Origin: Pseudobdellovibrio sp.
Lineage (GTDB): Bacteria > Bdellovibrionota > Bdellovibrionia > Bdellovibrionales > Bdellovibrionaceae
Length of the DNA stretch: 64,000 nt
Direction of reading: 5' to 3'
Assembly (NCBI GenBank): GCA_023701385.1
Contig: JAMPXC010000009.1
Span: 16,748-80,747 of the forward strand
The position numbers and the translations under genes were made by a program. Below, in pieces: positions 60,501 to 64,000 of the stretch (positions are counted from its first letter, which is position 1; every line of letters begins with the position of its first letter). The notes under the pieces were generated by a model, which did no database searches, had not been told where the DNA came from, and was given only the letters and a program-made list of their open reading frames with translations.

Positions 60501-61007
60501 GTGTCTACGGCATTAAAACTTTCCACTCTAAAACACCCTGTTTTCGAAAAATTAGTGGTGGAAAATATCTGCGCCGGTATTCAAGGTACCCTTGCTCAAC
60601 TAGGCCCTTTTAAGACAGAATTTAAACCGCACTTCTTTGCGGCCACTTGGCAAGCTCCAACACCTATTTCTGTGATTGTTAATATCAAACAAAACGAACA
60701 GCCGCTTCAAGTGCGCTTTCACTTCGACCCAAAACCAGTGGTTGAAATTCTTGAAGGTATGTTAGGTGATAAAGTTGACCCTGAATCACAAGACATTCTT
60801 GATGGTGTAGGCGAAATCAGTAACATGATTTACGGCCTTATCAAAACTAAAGCGAGTACTGCGGGTTTTCAATTCGGCATGGGCCGCCCTGAAGCTTGTT
60901 TTACAAAAAATCTTCCAACAAATGTAAATCCGAACGGTCAAAGTTTAGTGATTCCATTTACAGTAAATGGCGGCATCTGCCATTTTGAATTTATCGTTTT
61001 CAACTAG
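60501..61007 (+). CDS. cheX: CheX-like chemotaxis phosphatase
   Basis: The protein has 168 residues, starting with GTG. It carries the CheX signature DGVGEISNMIYGLIK (101-115), where Glu 105 and Asn 108 match the ExxN pair that dephosphorylates CheY-P. The rest has the CheX strand-helix pattern (ISVIVNIKQNEQPLQVRFHF). The gene lies one base after cheY, so the two probably form a small operon tuning CheY signalling. Stand-alone cheYX pairs in Bdellovibrio-type genomes may serve functions other than taxis; this is not visible here. Confidence 0.88.
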   Translation: MSTALKLSTLKHPVFEKLVVENICAGIQGTLAQLGPFKTEFKPHFFAATWQAPTPISVIVNIKQNEQPLQVRFHFDPKPVVEILEGMLGDKVDPESQDILDGVGEISNMIYGLIKTKASTAGFQFGMGRPEACFTKNLPTNVNPNGQSLVIPFTVNGGICHFEFIVFN

Positions 61008-61037
61008 TAGCTCAATGTCTTCGACATTAGTCAGCTA
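61008..61037. terminator. Hairpin between convergent cheX and CCA/PcnB-family genes
   Basis: Outer arms TAGCT/AGCTA and perfect inner arms AATGTC/GACATT around a TTC loop lie exactly between the two convergent stops. It has no T-run on either side, so it may end transcripts weakly in both directions. Confidence 0.45.
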
Positions 61038-61039
61038 GC

Positions 61040-62293
61040 TTACGAAATTAAATTCTGATTCTTCAAGTAGACCAGGGCTTCATCAGAAGTCCTGATTTTT
61101 TTTTCAAACTGCATACGGCGTACAAGTTGAAGCAGCGTTAAAGTCTTTGCTGGCTCACACTTTCCGACCAAGTCCCCACCCGTTAATAACGGTTTTGGAT
61201 GAGTTTTTAAATACTGTTTCACATCAGCTAAATAAGTCTGAAGACAATCTCCGCTAGCTGCAAAAAACTCAAAAATATTTAAAACCATATCGCGGTCACG
61301 CTCAGTATCGACCGTTAACGCCATATCTAGCGCAGCTTTGCCTTTAGCAACCTCAACGTGATAGTCGATCGCTTTCTTTGCAAACTGCGCTTCTTCTTTT
61401 GAACATTTAAGACGGGCTTTTAAAAACTCAACCGTTTCTGGAGCGTATTTCCAAAGAACCACAACACTCATCACCAGTTGTTGATTCACGGAAAAAGCCG
61501 TCTGTTTAAGTAAAGGAATCTTTGCTAGCTGATCAGGATTAATTTCAGCCCCTAACGAAAACCAAAGTTTCTGGGTTAACTCCTGCGACCAAAAATCAAC
61601 TTCGCTATGGCTATTGACGATTTTTAAAACTTCTTCGTAAATGCGTTCACCGCTCACCGTACGGATTAAATCTGAAAGGTTTATAGCAGCCTGTAAATCC
61701 GCTGCAGGCACTGAAAAGCCAAACTGCGCTTTAAACCGCGCTAAGCGTAATAAACGTAAATGATCTTCGTTAAGCCTTCGGTTGGCATCGCCCACACATT
61801 TAAGAACCTTGTTTTGCAGATCTTCAACACCACCGACATAGTCGATCACTTCAAAGTTTTCTAAGTCATAAAATAAAGCATTAATGGTAAAATCACGGCG
61901 TTTAGCATCTTCTAGCGGCGTCGCACGTTTAATGGTTTGCGGTCTACGTCCATCGACATAATTGTCTTCATCGCGAAATACCGTTAAATCAATTATTATG
62001 TTTCGGCCCTCGTGATGAAACGGCAACTTATAAACACCGAATTTTTGGCCAACCAAAACCGCTTTAGGAAAAAGTTCTAAGATTTCGGCATCTTCTGCGT
62101 CAGTGACCAGGTCAATATCTTTAGGTGTGCGTCCTAACCAAAAATCACGAACGGCCCCGCCTGCGACCCAGCAGGCGCGCTTTTTCTCACTTAAACGATG
62201 AGCAATCTTGTAAATAAAACTCGCCGAATCTAACAAATTCAGCTGATTGGTAAAATCGATTTCATAAACAGAGTGACTCATATACACTATCAT
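61040..62293 (-). CDS. tRNA nucleotidyltransferase / poly(A) polymerase family protein
   Basis: The protein has 417 residues. The class II nucleotidyltransferase head has AGGAVRDFWLGRTPKDIDLVT (44-64, with G-G and DID metal Asp pair), RRDFTINALFYD (near 131) and the RNA-binding domain LRLARFKAQFGF. The C-terminal half is HD-like/helical as in the tRNA CCA-adding and PcnB enzymes. CCA-adding versus poly(A) polymerase cannot be decided here. The start may be 62293 or 62281. It begins 2 bp from queG in the opposite direction, so the promoters must lie inside the coding regions. Confidence 0.88.
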   Translation of the reverse strand: MIVYMSHSVYEIDFTNQLNLLDSASFIYKIAHRLSEKKRACWVAGGAVRDFWLGRTPKDIDLVTDAEDAEILELFPKAVLVGQKFGVYKLPFHHEGRNIIIDLTVFRDEDNYVDGRRPQTIKRATPLEDAKRRDFTINALFYDLENFEVIDYVGGVEDLQNKVLKCVGDANRRLNEDHLRLLRLARFKAQFGFSVPAADLQAAINLSDLIRTVSGERIYEEVLKIVNSHSEVDFWSQELTQKLWFSLGAEINPDQLAKIPLLKQTAFSVNQQLVMSVVVLWKYAPETVEFLKARLKCSKEEAQFAKKAIDYHVEVAKGKAALDMALTVDTERDRDMVLNIFEFFAASGDCLQTYLADVKQYLKTHPKPLLTGGDLVGKCEPAKTLTLLQLVRRMQFEKKIRTSDEALVYLKNQNLIS

Positions 62294-62295
62294 TC

Positions 62296-63408
62296 ATGGT
62301 TTCAGAGCCACACTCAATAAAAAATTTGTTCAAAGATCCGTTGGATCTTATGCGCGACACAGAACTTAAAGCGCATCTTAAAGCTATTAAGCTTGAACAA
62401 AGTTTTGATTTAGTGAGCGCTACCGCCTTGACTAAGCCTATGACCATTGAGTTTTACAAAAACTGGATCGCTGGCGGTCAGCATGGCGATATGAACTATC
62501 TTGAAACTCATCTTCCCACCAAAGAAGATCCGACAATTCTTCACGAAAGTTTACGTTCGGCCATTACGGTGGGCTTTCATTATTTTCCGGCGATTCGCCC
62601 CTATGAAACTAAAATTCCAGCGCGCGCAGCCCTTTACGCCCAGAACGAAGACTATCATTTCTGGCTTAAAGAAAAATTAACGGCGGCCATTGTTTATTTC
62701 AAAGAAAAATATCCGAATGAACACTTTCTTCAATATGTGGATTCAGGCCCGGTGTTAGAGCGCGATCTGGCGTACCAAGCGGGTCTTGGCTGGTTTGGTA
62801 AAAACACCTGTATTATTCATTCACAAAAAGGCAGTCTATTTTTCTTAGCCGAAATTTTAACTTCACTTGAAGTAACTGAAAAACTTCCGCTGCATGAAGA
62901 CCTTTGCAAGAACTGCACAAAATGCATCGATATCTGTCCGACAGACGCATTATCTGGCGATAAACAGCTTAATGCTAATAAATGTATTTCGTATTTAACT
63001 ATTGAATCTAAAACCGTAGCCCCGGTTGAATTACGCGCTAAAATCGGCGATTGGTTTTTTGGCTGCGATATGTGCCAAACCGTCTGCCCGTGGAATCAAA
63101 AAAGATTAAATGTGCTTCTTCCTGATGACAGTAAAAAATCGCAACAGCTTGTTACAACGCTATCTCAAGAAAAAGAGCAGGAATTAGAAAATTTCTTTCG
63201 CACGATTTTAGAATCATCGAATAAAAAAATTCAGAAGATGTTTTACGGAACGCCGATGTTACGCTCTGGCGGCTTTGGTTTAAAACGTAACGCCATGGTG
63301 GTTATCGCTAACCGCCGCATGACAAATCTTAAACCTTTGATTGAACCTTACGTGCAAGACGCCAAACTCGCTGAACTTGCACGATGGACTCTGGAACAGC
63401 TTACTTAA
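62296..63408 (+). CDS. queG: Epoxyqueuosine reductase QueG
   Basis: The protein has 370 residues. QueG reduces epoxyqueuosine to queuosine in tRNA with cobalamin and two [4Fe-4S] clusters. The N-terminal cobalamin-binding domain and the region DSGPVLERDLAYQAGLGWFGKN (with the catalytic Asp) are clear. The iron-sulfur Cys are in CKNCTKCIDICPTDAL and CDMCQTVCPWN. The C-terminal HEAT-like part (GFGLKRNAMVVIAN) is typical. Its 3' end overlaps the convergent thioesterase by 8 bp. Together with queD it supports queuosine synthesis. Confidence 0.94.
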   Translation: MVSEPHSIKNLFKDPLDLMRDTELKAHLKAIKLEQSFDLVSATALTKPMTIEFYKNWIAGGQHGDMNYLETHLPTKEDPTILHESLRSAITVGFHYFPAIRPYETKIPARAALYAQNEDYHFWLKEKLTAAIVYFKEKYPNEHFLQYVDSGPVLERDLAYQAGLGWFGKNTCIIHSQKGSLFFLAEILTSLEVTEKLPLHEDLCKNCTKCIDICPTDALSGDKQLNANKCISYLTIESKTVAPVELRAKIGDWFFGCDMCQTVCPWNQKRLNVLLPDDSKKSQQLVTTLSQEKEQELENFFRTILESSNKKIQKMFYGTPMLRSGGFGLKRNAMVVIANRRMTNLKPLIEPYVQDAKLAELARWTLEQLT

Positions 63409-63796
63409 TACCGACGGCGTGTTTCCACTCATCAGTGGCCGTAATGATTTTACGAGCCTTTAAATCAAACAGCGCAAAAACCACGATCAGCTCAGCACAC
63501 ACTTCGCCTTTATCGTTGATCATCTCTTGTTTTAATTTACCAACTTTACCGTTGTACTCAGTGCATTCCACCGAAATTTTGATTTTCGCGCGGGCATACA
63601 GCTCTTTCAAAAAGCGCAAGTGCGCTTCTAAAATCACCGGCCCCTGACCCGATTCTTTGATCTTGGCTAAACCGAAGCCATTTTGGGTAATGATATCCCA
63701 GCGGGCCTGTTCAAAAAGCTCTAAATAACGAGCATTATTCATGTGACCGAAAACATCGAGATGCGTTTCTTGCACCGTCGTTTCATAAAAAAACAT
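63401..63796 (-). CDS. 4-hydroxybenzoyl-CoA/acyl-CoA thioesterase, YbgC/FadM-like hotdog protein
   Basis: The protein has 131 residues. The hotdog-fold signature is clear at the start: TVQETHLDVFGHMNNARYLELFEQARWD, where Asp and the GHMNN stretch match the YbgC-type catalytic region. Further on are HLRFLKELYARAKIKISVEC and VVFALFDLKARK. These enzymes cleave acyl- or hydroxybenzoyl-CoA. It is cytoplasmic. It has no neighbour in its own direction. Its 3' end overlaps queG by 8 bp. Confidence 0.87.
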   Translation of the reverse strand: MFFYETTVQETHLDVFGHMNNARYLELFEQARWDIITQNGFGLAKIKESGQGPVILEAHLRFLKELYARAKIKISVECTEYNGKVGKLKQEMINDKGEVCAELIVVFALFDLKARKIITATDEWKHAVGIK

Positions 63797-64000
63797 AGTT
63801 ACCTATCTTACGCGAGCCTGCGTGCTCGACTTGTGCTTAGTTAGACGCAAATTTAATCACGTTAACTATTCCTTGTTTTTTATTGTGAAAAATTTATAAA
63901 AAATGATCAATAACGCATTCTTAACGCCGGGCATAATATTTTTCTGAACAGTTTTTTAATGACTTCAAATTCACGGCGTGTTTTTTGACTTGTATGCGAA

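Noticed and set aside
1..64000. tRNA, rRNA, CRISPR array, insertion sequences or prophage genes
   Set aside because: I scanned both strands for cloverleaf-like tRNA segments, repeat-spacer regularity and transposase or integrase motifs and saw none; short repeats found are isolated.
63797..64000. Promoter or small ORF at the right window edge
   Set aside because: The stretch is AT-rich with a weak CGAGC/GCTCG hairpin at 63813-63828, but no frame with a ribosome site longer than a few codons; nothing can be supported.

Overview
The window looks like chromosomal DNA of a member of the Bdellovibrionota (Bdellovibrio-like bacteria). This is inferred, not proven. The base composition is AT-rich. 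Many genes encode small exported lipoproteins, one with the SFQNC-type lipobox seen again and again in Bdellovibrio. A TIGR02147-type regulator, a family expanded in Bdellovibrio and Fibrobacter, is present, together with App1-like, FG-GAP and lytic-transglycosylase-like secreted proteins. Genes are tightly packed on both strands. Four convergent pairs share their last 4 bp (stop codons interlocked). I see no rRNA, tRNA, CRISPR array, insertion sequence or phage genes.

Layout. 1-4.2 kb: end of an alpha/beta hydrolase, an MBL-fold hydrolase, slyX, two exported proteins (one DUF4142), a YdcZ-type transporter and an unknown membrane protein. 4.1-9.3 kb: a purine-catabolism block, xdhABC (guanine-derived xanthine to urate) divergent from guaD (guanine deaminase). 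9.4-21.2 kb: accessory genes, namely a Tat-type His-rich lipoprotein, an NTF2-like protein, two divergent exported proteins with kinase-like motifs, PhyH, CBS and DUF2231 proteins, a DUF1653-GNAT fusion, an exported PLD-like protein and a GT4-CE4 fusion. 21.2-30 kb: a trans-sulfuration-type PLP enzyme, feoAB behind a Fur-box-like site, a BP74-like exported protein, two divergent PTPS/QueD-like genes, psd and an FAD-dependent dehydrogenase.

30-38.2 kb: an HTH regulator with its own operator-like palindrome, small exported proteins, then icmF, an enoyl-CoA hydratase and a 3-hydroxyacyl-CoA dehydrogenase, which together suit branched-chain/short-chain acyl-CoA catabolism. 38.24-38.43 kb is a striking non-coding element made of two nested perfect inverted repeats around a GC-rich core hairpin. 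38.4-47.9 kb: plsC, an unknown conserved protein, an App1-like phosphatase, a lipoprotein / TIGR02147 / lipoprotein cassette with a good promoter and structured leader, a single-heme-motif protein, lspA and an oxidoreductase. 48-55.3 kb: a fatty-acid beta-oxidation operon (fadI-fadJ type), malic enzyme (maeB) and hflX.

55.3-64 kb: a transglycosylase-like exported protein, an FG-GAP lipoprotein flanked on the same strand by two previously unlisted single-span small proteins (29 and 31 residues), two hotdog thioesterases, a LuxR-type regulator with a textbook terminator, a cheY-cheX pair, a CCA/poly(A) polymerase-family enzyme and queG. queD (26.5 kb) and queG (62.3 kb) together indicate queuosine synthesis. 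The main connected metabolic themes are purine salvage/oxidation, acyl-CoA breakdown feeding pyruvate/acetyl-CoA through malic enzyme, ferrous iron uptake and envelope remodelling. Intergenic stretches not listed (for example 2698-2841, 11873-12083, 22437-22576 and 63797-64000) are under 300 bp and show nothing I can name with confidence.
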